Source: Chelydra serpentina (taxonomy: Eukaryota; Chordata; Testudines; Chelydridae). Taken from it: a DNA stretch of 64,000 bases. The first letter of the stretch is position 1. The number at the start of each line of letters is the position of its first letter. The position numbers were made by a program, and so were the translations under genes. The notes beneath the pieces are model-generated. The model was not told the DNA's origin and did not search any database. It saw nothing but the letters and a program-made list of their open reading frames with translations. The stretch lies in assembly GCA_037349315.1 (NCBI GenBank), contig JBAIAC010000007.1, forward strand, positions 49,935,001-49,999,000, given 5' to 3'. Of this stretch, positions 46,851 through 56,735 are shown piece by piece.

Positions 46851-47007
46851 TTGGAGTGGCAGTTACATCAAATGGGGACAACCTTTCCGCCTTCGACACA
46901 TTACAACAGGACAGTACTTGGCACTAACGGAAGAACAAGGTCTTTCACTTTTAGACAGAGGGAAGTCAGACACAAAATCTACTTCCTTTTGTTTTAGAGC
47001 ATCAAAG
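46851..47007 (+). CDS. RYR3: RYR3 exon ([21 protein letters not shown]...)
   Basis: A 157-nt exon, phase 2 to 0, following a 327-nt intron; TTGTTTAG acceptor and GTAAAT donor. It encodes about residues 271-323: [20 protein letters not shown], then [20 protein letters not shown], then [12 protein letters not shown]. It contains one MIR repeat ([13 protein letters not shown]). LALTEEQG and SLLDRGKSD match RYR3 best. Confidence 0.95.
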
Positions 47008-47268
47008 GTAAATAATTATGAAGCTCTCAAATGCTAGATCAAAATAGGTTCCAACATCTTAGAGAATTATTTAAAGGAAGAAGCAATTGACACTGATTTT
47101 GAATACAAATACAAGAATAAGTAACTCTGGTTGAAGATGGTAGTGTGTTTTTTGCATCTTAAAAACTTGATACTATGTTGAACAAATTGAGATTATTGTA
47201 TGCTGGAAAAAATTACTAACGCAAAAAAGACAGACTATCTTTAGATATAATTATTCTAGATATGATAT

Positions 47269-47345
47269 GATCATAGAATCATTTTAGTTAGAAGGAACCT
47301 CATTAAGAGAGTCATTATCACCATGTATCATGGCAGGATTAATTT
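47269..47345 (-). repeat. CR1 3'-end fragment
   Basis: The + strand ATCATAGAATCATTTTAGTT, then AGAAGGAACCTCATTAAGAG corresponds to the antisense CR1 3' tail. Short and degraded. Confidence 0.55.
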
Positions 47346-47454
47346 CACTGGGACAAATTCTGCCATGGTTCTCACTTTAGGTAGTCATATAGATAGTAGT
47401 GGCATTGCAAGTGAAATATTTCAACCCAGGTACCTAGTTGGTCAGTCTCTAAAC

Positions 47455-47815
47455 CACAGTTTCTCAAGCTGTGACCTGTAGAGAGCTGCTAACTAATCAG
47501 GTGGTGCTAGCATTTTTCCTCATTTCCAGTTGAGTAAAACAGTATAGATGGGAGGGGGAGAGGAGATGAAAAACAGAAAGTGTGATTAACTGATTTCCAG
47601 AAGGTTAAACGTTTATTATTCCAAGAACAACTAAAAATACATAAATACTTTCCTGGTATTACTTTTTAATGTAAGCAATTGTTGTAGTTGCCACAATGAT
47701 GATGTGATTGGAAATGAGAGGCTAAGTGGTCTACGTGATCATGAAGATGCATGAGGGAATTTCTCTGTTAGGTGTGATCTGAACTATGAAAAAAACAGTA
47801 GTTTGAGACCCCCTT
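47455..47815. mobile_element. Degenerate hAT element, TTCTCAA family (361 bp)
   Basis: Left end CACAGTTTCTCAAGC; right end TAGTTTGAGACCCCC. Exact 8-bp duplication CTCTAAAC (47447-47454 and 47816-47823), TA at the centre. The ends are more diverged than in the copies at 22911 and 41659, so it is probably older. Confidence 0.75.
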
Positions 47816-47823
47816 CTCTAAAC

Positions 47824-48705
47824 CATCCTTGATAGAGAGATGGCTGCTGTCATATTAAGGCAGATACTGCTTTTCTTTTTAAACATGAGACCAGCCTGTC
47901 CTCTGATCACTGGATATTTGGCTAAGTAATTTTCCAGCCCCTTCTGGTATATAGAGGCTATGCAACGTGGATTGCATGTATGATATTGCCTGCACTGCGT
48001 ATCAAGTGGTTGGGCACTTTGTCCAGTGCACAGCAAAGGTGAGTTTCCCCCTTTAATTGCAGGGGCCGGGCTTGTCTGGCAGGCTGGTAGTAAGGAAGTA
48101 AAGAGGCAGGAAGCAGTACAGCCAGACCAGATTGGGGGCAGGGAGGGATGCTACGTTCCGCCACCTGACTGGAAGGTGGGAGGTATTTATATCTAGAGCA
48201 GTTCTGGGACCAGGTTAGTGGTAAATGATTTAAAGGAGGAATCCTTTAAAGGAGCAGACAAAGGGGGTTTGGAGCTTCTATGACTAGTACGGCAGGGAGT
48301 CAACCCTCCCCCTTCTTTATATCCCCCCTTATGCTTATATGAGAGGGGTGGGGGTTCCAGCACTGGGATGTGTGGGACCAGGATTGGAAAACTGAAGGTC
48401 TGACAGCAAGTATATGGAATTACCTGCACTGTGTAATTTTAGCTCCCAGGTACACCCAGATATTTAAGTATAAAGTTGCAATAATTAAAACCACATCCAG
48501 GGCCTCCTGTCCTCCTTCCGGCGTAGCCAAACAATGCTGCAGGATATGTGGTCTAGCCTCAGGTATTTCCAGTACTGGCAATGCTGCAATTTACTGTGGC
48601 AACTTCACCCACTGCATAACTCCTTGCAGTTTCTGCTATCTTTTAGCCTGTATTTTCCCAGATATATTCTTTAATACTATGACTGAGACATTTTGAATAC
48701 TTGAC
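47824..48705. other. RYR3 intron, GC-richer, unassigned
   Basis: 48030-48400 is GC-richer, with short open frames on both strands and no domain. It could be an old retroelement piece. Nothing definite. Confidence 0.4.
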
Positions 48706-48713
48706 AGTCACCT

Positions 48714-49429
48714 CAGTGATGAGCTGCCAAAATTTTAACAAGGGGTTCCCTCCTTGCCCCCCCTGCCCCACCCCAATTCCACCCCCTGCCCCGCCCCCAT
48801 TCCACCCATTCCACCCCTTCCCCAAATTCCCGCCTCCTCCCCCCGGCGCGCTGCATTTCCCCTCCACCACCACCCCCAGGCTTGCAAGCCTGGGAGGGAG
48901 GGGGGAGAAGCAGAGCACCCACCAGCAGCTCCCTGCTGCCCCCCGCCCCCAGCTCACCTCCACTCCGCCTCCTGAGGCGCCGCTTCTCCACTTTTCCTCC
49001 CTCCCAGGCTTGCCGCGTGTCATTTGAGCTGGGCAGCCCCGCCTCCGCCCCCTCCCCCGAGGCTCTGCTACTTCGCTTTTCCTCCCAAGTCCCAGGCTTG
49101 CCCTGTGTGCCAGCTGTTTGGCGCACGGCAAGCCTGGGAGAGAGCGGGGGGAGCGGAGGCACCTTGAGGGAGGGGCGGAGGCAAGCTGGGCAGCCCCGCC
49201 TCCTCCCCCTCCCCCAAGGCTCTGCCACTCCACTTTTCCCCCCTCCCGCCCAGGCTTGCCTGGGGCTGGTTAAATTTAGAAGCCCTTTTAGAACCGGTTG
49301 TCCCACGCACGGAACAACTGGTTCTAAAATGGCTTCTATATTTAACAACCGGCTCCAGCTCACCACTTTAACAACCGGCTCCAGTTCTATATTTAACAAC
49401 CGGTGAGAACCAGCTCCAGCTCACCATTG
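48714..49429. mobile_element. GC-rich hAT-like element with internal minisatellite (716 bp)
   Basis: Ends CAGTGATGAGCTG and CCAGCTCACCATTG are inverted. Flanks AGTCACCT (48706-48713) and AATCACCG (49430-49437) agree at 6 of 8 positions, a plausible worn 8-bp duplication. The middle is very GC-rich, with repeats of CCCAGGCTTGC and of CTCTGCCACTCCACTTTTCC-type text in both orientations. The right end carries three copies of ATTTAACAACCGGCTCCAG-like units (49338-49405). Large open frames here (up to 228 codons) are composition artefacts. Confidence 0.65.
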
Positions 49430-49437
49430 AATCACCG

Positions 49438-52400
49438 TAAATAAGTAAATACTTGAAGTTAGCCTCCATATTCAGAGTATTTCCTATAGTAAGTATGGGG
49501 AAGCTCAAGGGAATGTTGCAGATACTGAGGTAACCTTACCTATTAATTCTTATTCTGTACTTGTTGACAAGTAAGGATAATTGTTTCCGAGCTCCTTACA
49601 AATACCCCTTTGTGGTTTTTGTAGACAGGTATCATGTCTCCCCCTCAGGTTTCTTTTTTTACTGAATAAATAAGCCCTTTTCTCTTAACCTTGCCTCACA
49701 GTACCATCACTGTTGTTATTTAGGCTTCTGTGCTCTGAACTGCATTCTTCCTGGTCTGGGAGCCTGTTTAGGACTTTTCTTCTCTCCATACTTTGCACAT
49801 TCACAATGCACTTCATTTCCACTAACTCAATTGCTTTTACACAAACATCTCTGATACTAGGAATATTTTTTTGTAAATGTGAATTCATATTAGATTCTTT
49901 CTTAATGTCTCCATATAGAAATAGAGCAGAGGTGAAGAAGTTTGGGCCTTATAGAAAAATTAAATTAATGTATAAATGTTGTGAGATAATTTCATAGGCA
50001 ACTGTACTGCTTTAAGTGAAGATGACTGAAAAGATGTTAATGACAGATAAACCAACAAGTTTATCTGTTTTCTGTGACCATTATGAATAACATTTTCAGA
50101 CGTATCATTTCCTGCAGCCCTACTTTCTCCTGATTTTTTTTCTGAGGTATTGAGCATCCATAAGTCCCACTGAAGTTAACGGGAACTATAGGTGCCCAGC
50201 AGTTTTCAAATCAGACTATTATTTAAGTTCTGAATAAGGATTTAGGGGCCCACTTTTGAGCACCTAAGTTTTAAAATGTTTTAAGGGAAATATTCTATTG
50301 TGACTGGAGAGGCAGCAGTTTCCCTACAGCTGGTGGGTGGAATCCGGCTTTGAGATGGGATGTTCCCATTCTAGCACAGTACTTGGCATACTCTACTAAG
50401 CTGAGCTCAGCTGCCATTTATAAGACTTTCTGGGCACAACTATAGAAGAACTAGGATTAATATGAAAATAATATTTTTGTTTGTTTCATTCTTGTTTTTT
50501 TTTAATATTTCAGTGTTCGTATTTTATACTTCAGGTTTTATTTTCTTAACAGTATATAAAGATAAAAATAAATTATTAACATCAGAGTCAAAATAAATAA
50601 CATTCTAATGCATTTAAAAGTCACAGATGACTCATATAGTAGAATTTGGCTTCGTTTCTACATATCTGCCAGGGTGTAGCTATCTTTGGGGATTAAAATG
50701 GCATTAGGATGCTGTAATTGTTTAACAATTATCATAAAGCTTAATTCATTTTTTGGTAGAAGATAATGAAATAGGTATTTTAGATTTCTTTTTATATGAT
50801 AGTTTCCAAATGTTCAAATATTCATTATTAACTATATATTTTATATTTGTCACCAACTAAACACTACATTTCACATGTGTAATTAAAATGGAAGGAATGT
50901 TTTCCTTTGTCCTTTATATTAATGTAGAAGAGAAATTAGAAAGTACATTTCAAGCTTTGTATTTTCTGAGTTCAGGGACATGGAGCTATAGGATTGAAAT
51001 ATTCAGCAGCAGCAATAAATAGGCATTGACAAGGTGCACCTTGAGGCTCAGTGAGCTGGCTTGATCAGGCTATTCTTTTTATAATCCTGGACTGCAGGCC
51101 TCTGCTTTTGTCAAGTCACTTTAACTTTTGCCAAGTACTGTTAATAAAGGGAGAAATGGAGCAGGTGACGATACCATTTTAATTATTGTCGAATCTACCT
51201 AATCATTTTTAGGGATGGGTGAACTTAACCCTAAGGACCTTTCCTTACTGCTCTTTACAGAAGGACTACACATGAGTCAACATAGCTCTAATCACATTCC
51301 TGTCCCACCCTTCATAACAGAAGCCGCTCCTTTATCACCACTCATGCTCCTGCTCCCCTTTATGAAGTGAGAACACCCAACTTTCCCTTAGTCTATTCCC
51401 CAGTTTTTTGACAGAATTTATGCTGTCCTCCCAGTATACTGACTGCATCATACAGCCTACCCTCCTCCATTCTGTCAGCCTTCCCTCCCTGCTCTTCCAA
51501 CTGGTTGAATGATGATTTTTTTCCATTCCACCAGCTAGACCTCCTGGTGTGACTTCATTTCCTCAGCCTTATTGGTTCCTGTCCTGAGGGAAGCAACCTG
51601 AGCACAGGTTATGAGGGGGGAAGAGAATGGTGTTACTTCCAGGGGGAAGTGCTTAGGCACTACCATGTTATGGGGTCTGTATAAATACTTGAAGAGAGAC
51701 CAAGCTTTTGCCAAGAATCCTGACCTGTCTACCCTTTCAGCTTCTAGAAAACATCCCTCTTCCCTTGAGAGTGGAACCAAGTGGCTTAGCTGAAATCAGA
51801 GGGAAACTGACCTGCCTTTAAGGAACAAAACAGCCGGGGGGTTACCTAGTGTCACAAGTGTTTAAAATAAGAACTGACCTAAAAAAAGCCAAAATTCAGA
51901 TTGTGTATTTATTTATGAGGTAGAAAAACTTTATTGTGTAGCTTAATATCATTAACAAGAGCACAGTTAGAGGTTCAGTATAACTTCATTTAATATTTTA
52001 TTTTGATAGCTAATGTTGTATTAACATAGCTTGATTTCAACATCATAACATGCTCCCTTTAAGCTTGTACTGAAGTAGTTTTGTTTCCTTTGGCATAAGC
52101 TTCACAGAGTCAGTACTATAGTCCTTTACATGTTCAAAGTGCTATGCAAACATTAAGCAATTATTCAGGTAACATTAATAATTGGCACCAAAATGATTTT
52201 ATTTCATTTGTGACATTGTATTGTACTCTCTTTAGAAGTTCATAACGTCATAATGTCCTCACCATAAATATGCACTGAAATTAGATGAAATTTCATCTCA
52301 TTTGGACATCATAGTACAATCTCCATAAACTTGATCTGACATTTTCCCATAGTTTTGACATTGTAATGGCATCCCCAAGGAGTACATGGTAATTTCATTT

Positions 52401-54302
52401 CATCTTGGCATTGCAATGCTGTCTATTCAGGCTTAAATTGACATTGAAATGTGGCAGCTCCATGCAAGTGAAAACAGAATTAACATAGTTATGGCAAACA
52501 TCATTAAATGCACTTCATGTTTAATAGCTATTTTTAATATCTCAATATCTTGACTTCAAAGAGGTAAGATAAAAATTCAAGTGCTGATGTTATACTCAAG
52601 GACATAGATTGTTCAGGCACTGGGATCAGAATAAACCTTTCAACCACAGACATGTGGTTTATGTTACAAAGGGAAAGAGACAGGACGTAATTTTAGTAAA
52701 CACAAAGGGATTTTTTTAAATCCAGGGTGCTGGACAAACACAGTTACTGTAGCTCTTCCTGACTTTCTAGCTCCCAGACTGAGAAAAATAGCCCATGCTA
52801 TACAGTGTTACCACAAAGGGTTGGTTGATGCCCTGGCCTGTACTAAGTAATGGTGCAGTGGATACAACACATTGCAGTATATTAAGCAATGTGTATTGCA
52901 TTAATTTGGAGGCAGAGTGAGGGCTAGGTCTTCCAACAAAGTTTCCAACATTGACCATTATCAGAGAGGTGATACTAGAGACTATATGGTCTATTGATAT
53001 TCTCCAGTGTGTCCGTTCTTACTTTGTCTTTCTCATTGTGAGTTTGAGCAAATCTGGGACCCTTACAAACCATTCAATTGATTTACTCAGCTCTGAGACT
53101 TCTAATTCAGTGTGAAGCCCTCTTCAAGCCTTGGTAAAGTACTCATCTTGATTTCCTGGGGCCTGAAGTTGGTATTATCACAGAATTTTTGAGAGGACAA
53201 ATACCTTGTGCTTCATCCTCGCATCACTGGAACATTAATAGTAAACATAATCTTAGTAACATTGGTGGGTCTGTCTATGCCTGAAGCATTGACTGGCCTA
53301 ACCCTGGTAACATTAGAAAGACTGTAAATATCAGAAATGCTCAGTCCATGTATTATTTTTTAGTAAAAAGTCATAAAATTAATTGTCCAAGTTGCTGATG
53401 TCATCTGCAAGATTGCCCCCGACTCTTATTGAGTTAGATCCATAGGATCAATTTTGCCTGACACGAGAATAGATCTATATTTTGTGATACTTTTTGGGGG
53501 GGGAGGTCTTCATAAATAAATAAATATTGATGAAAAATTTTTTACAATTAGCCTAGTGATTAATGTACCAATGAGTCTAAATGTGAATTTGGAAATACAC
53601 GCTCTCTGCCTCTAGATCTGAATATGTGGCATGATGGAATTGCTGGCTTAATCTATCTATGGCAACGCTATCTGCTTTGCTACAGTTGCATTCACAGAAG
53701 TATTAATACTTTTTTGATAAAGAGTGAAATGCTTTTAGTGAAATGCAGTAAGAGTGGGGGGCAATCTTGAAGATGACATAAGCAACTTTGACATTTAATC
53801 TTAAATCTGTTTAGTCGAAGTGTAAAAAAAAATCTATTTTAAGAACTATACCATAAATTATGTTGACAAATGAGCTCAATCTATAGTCACAACAGCAATT
53901 TTCTTAATTCATGCTATCAGTCTCTTCATAACTCTCGTTCCTTAGTGTGTGCACCATATATATGGATCAAGTCAATGCAGCAACTGATTATTGAACTCCC
54001 TTGAATGTTTGGGCTGTTGAACATTCAAAACCCCCTCCTTCCGCATTGGGCTTCCACATGACATTGAATCAACCACTTAACTGAACTATAAATGTTGTCT
54101 GTAACTAGAGGAAAGTTGTTAATATTCCTCCATAACAAATGTTAAAACATTTACTGAATAATAATAAAATAAGCAAAATGTATATAAATGTAATGCTGCT
54201 AAACAATATTATATAGAGAGTATAGATTTCTACTATAGTACTTATTTAGATACATAGTACCTATACCTATTTTTTACAATGCACTGAAATATTTTGAATC
54301 AC
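49438..54302. other. RYR3 intron, mostly unique sequence
   Basis: AT-rich with no exon-like segment. 52205-52470 shows degenerate repetition of a GACATTGTAATG.CATCtCCA-like unit. A G9 run lies near 53500. No named repeats or RNA genes seen. Confidence 0.5.
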
Positions 54303-54564
54303 AGGGCTTGTCTAGTCCACAACTTAGTACGCAGCAGGCTAGTGTATTGAACATTCACACCCTGACTTGCCATGCACTAAGTTGCTGTGTGAACCCTGCT
54401 ACGGCTCACTAAAAGTTCTGTATTGCACTTTTGACATACTACTGTTTCAAATGTTTAGTGTACAACAGGAGAGTCCACACAGCCAGTTAGTGTACAGCAT
54501 GTTGCTGGTCTGTACATTCACACCCTGGCTTGCTGTACCTTAAATTGCCATCTAGAAAAGCCCA
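54303..54564. repeat. MITE-like element with internal duplication
   Basis: Ends GGGCTTGTCTAG and CTAGAAAAGCCC are inverted. Inside, ACATTCACACCCTGACTTGC (near 54349) is repeated as ACATTCACACCCTGGCTTGC (near 54513), and TTAGTGTACA occurs twice. It has no coding capacity and the target duplication is not clear. Confidence 0.6.
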
Positions 54565-55561
54565 TACTGAAATAATACATTCCAAATGTTCTATTTCCTT
54601 ATTTAATTTACTGTCAGGGTCCTATGAGTTCTGCAGTCATAGAATTTGCTGCAGAATCTGCTTCTTGCTCCAGAATTGTACACTGGCACTCAAACTTTCA
54701 TTTAACAAACAAACAAACCCATGTTTCGTGGTGGTTGGGAAGAAAACCTTCCAGTTGTGAACTGAATGTAAAGTGGTCTAATGGTAGCCTGAGTTTCCAA
54801 AAAGCACTATACAATAGTTGGAGAGATGGGAATAATTCCCATGAATCTCACATGGGTGCTAACTCTAAATTTGTCATTATTAATTATTTAATTGTTGATC
54901 TTTATAAAGGAAATAACCATCTAATTTGCGTATCCCACAATCCCAAGCAACTTTCTCTACTTATACAATTTGTAAATTCAAAAATCACATTGAAAATTAA
55001 TTGAACTTAATATCAAAATAAATCACACAATTTATTTATTTTTATTGTAATATTTAATTCTATAAAATTCTTAGCTTTTTTTATGTGAAGCTACCACAGA
55101 ATTTCTAGTCCTGTACAGAGGAACACTTCAGAAACCAGTGTCCGCTGCAGAGTAGATGGGGCATTGCTTTATTAACTGTAACTAAAAAGTGAACTAGAAT
55201 TGTTTTCTGTTGGGGGGGGGGGAGGGAATTAACATACATGTAATGCTAGCTTTGAGTAAATCCTCACAAAAGTTGAACTTACTGGGCTTATTTATTTAAT
55301 TGTTTGGTTGTTGTGCTGAAAAATGGTTATAATAATGAAATGAGTTAAAATGAACATTTTTTCTGAGGATAGAATGTAACTCATTGATTTGGTTACATCA
55401 AGGCATAAATTATGTAAAGGTGTACTTTTAGCCACATCTGTTAGCAAAGTTGCTAGTATAGGCTTTATTCAACATTACTGAGTATAGCGTTTGCCTTTGC
55501 ACTATTGAGATTAAACTAATACTTTTGCATTTTTTTTGTTTTATGTTTTTTTAAACTAAAG
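54565..55561. other. RYR3 intron 3' part
   Basis: AT-rich, with a G12-type run near 55212. It ends in a long T-rich tract followed by an unusual purine-rich acceptor, AACTAAAG, at 55561. The open frame at 54624-55004 has no domain. Confidence 0.6.
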
Positions 55562-55726
55562 GAAAAACTGGAAACTGTTCATAAACGGGACGTAGAAGGC
55601 ATGGGAGTCGCCGAAATAAAGTATGGTGATTCCATTTGTTTTGTCCAGCATGTAACCAGTGCTTTGTGGCTGACTTATCAAGCACAGGATGCTAAAGCAC
55701 CACGTTTAGGACCCTTGAAAAGAAAG
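55562..55726 (+). CDS. RYR3: RYR3 exon ([21 protein letters not shown]...)
   Basis: A 165-nt, phase 0-0 exon with TTTTTTTAAACTAAAG acceptor and GTAAGC donor. It encodes about residues 324-378: [20 protein letters not shown], then [20 protein letters not shown], then [15 protein letters not shown]. It holds the last MIR repeat of NTD-B. HKRD.EGMG and [13 protein letters not shown] are distinctive of RYR3. The start is fixed by the AG and by phase with the preceding exon ending FRASK. Confidence 0.95.
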
Positions 55727-55959
55727 GTAAGCATTTAAAAAAATAAAAGTATAAGCTAAAATCATAGAAATTAAAGGTGTAAGAGATCGGTTGGGTCATA
55801 TTGTCTTTCATCCTGACAATGTTGAGATGTTGAGTGCCCTAAACCTTCATTGAACATAGTAGGAGTGTAACGGGGCGCACACTATGCCCCTCCAGTTTGG
55901 CCCTTCTCAGGGACACTTCAGAAGGGGTGAATATCAACAGAGGGGAAATTACTTTTTGT

Positions 55960-56288
55960 AGTGCTAATGAGGCCAATTAAGTCAAAGTCAATGTAGCCCA
56001 TTCCCTGCAGTTGACAAGAAGGTGTGTGTATCAACAGAGGGAAATTATTTTTTGTAGTGACCCAGCTACTCCCAGTCTTTATTCAGGCCTAATTTGATGG
56101 TGTCAAATTTGCAAATTAATTCCAGTTCTGCACATTGGAATTTGACACCATCAAATTAGGCCTGAATAAAGACTGGGAGTGGCTGGGTCACTACAAAAAA
56201 TAATTTCCCTCTATTGATATTCACCCCTTCTTGTCAACTCTTGAGAATGGGCTACATCCACACTATTTGAATTGGCCTCGTTAGCACT
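55960..56288. repeat. Large inverted repeat (2 x 150 bp, 29-bp loop)
   Basis: The left arm 55960-56109 and right arm 56139-56288 are reverse complements with few mismatches. The inner ~70 bp are almost perfect (CTAATTTGATGGTGTCAAATT against AATTTGACACCATCAAATTAG). The loop is 56110-56138. The arms carry repeat sequence that continues rightwards into the piece at 56289-56440, so the structure is two copies of one element head to head. Confidence 0.9.
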
Positions 56289-56440
56289 GAACCCCCCACT
56301 TGGTAAGGCAACTCCCATCTTTTCATGTGCTATATATTTATACCTGCTTACTGTATTTTCCACTCCATGATTCTGATGAAGTAGGTTATATCCCATGAAA
56401 GCTTATGCCCAAATGAATTTGTTAGTCTCTAAGGTGCCAT
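56289..56440 (+). mobile_element. Probable 3' part of a Penelope-like (or similar) retroelement
   Basis: Contains GATGAAGTAGGTTATATCCC, then ATGAAAGCTTATGCCCAAAT, then TTTGTTAGTCTCTAAGGTGC. I remember this series as a common dispersed 3' end in reptile genomes, but I cannot prove its family from the window because the Penelope-like element at 63 kb runs off the edge. It continues the right arm of the inverted repeat without a break. Confidence 0.45.
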
Positions 56441-56735
56441 AAGGACTCCTTGTTGTTTCAACTATATACTGGCTTTTTTCAACAGCTTGGCCTACCACAG
56501 GCCTGGTCAGCAACAGACTAGGAGGCTTCCACCTCCCTCTGATTCTGAGCCCGACCTTCCTCTCCTGGTCTCCGCTCCTCCCCGCCCCTAGTCTCACTTC
56601 CTCCCAGCCTTATAGCTCCTGCTAACGAGGCTGGCAGGTGTGGTCAGTTACCAGACAAGCATCAGGCTATCTACCCAGCCCCAATCCAATCCCCCCAGAG
56701 ACTGATTAAGGTCTCTCTAGCAGCACCCTGCCACA
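56440..56735 (-). mobile_element. LTR fragment, antisense (same family as 9842)
   Basis: On the - strand it begins TGTGGCAGGGTGCTG at 56735 and continues with GGATTGGGGCTGGGTAGATA, then GCCTGATGCTTG. The solo LTR at 9842 has TGTAGCAGGGTGCTG, ATTGGGGCTGG and GCCTGATGCCTG in the same order. The far end at about 56440 is not defined and no target duplication was found. The 64-codon - frame inside is chance. Confidence 0.6.

Noticed and set aside
48713..49399. Open frames of up to 228 codons on both strands
   Set aside because: They lie in GC-rich transposon sequence, overlap each other in several frames, and show no domain.
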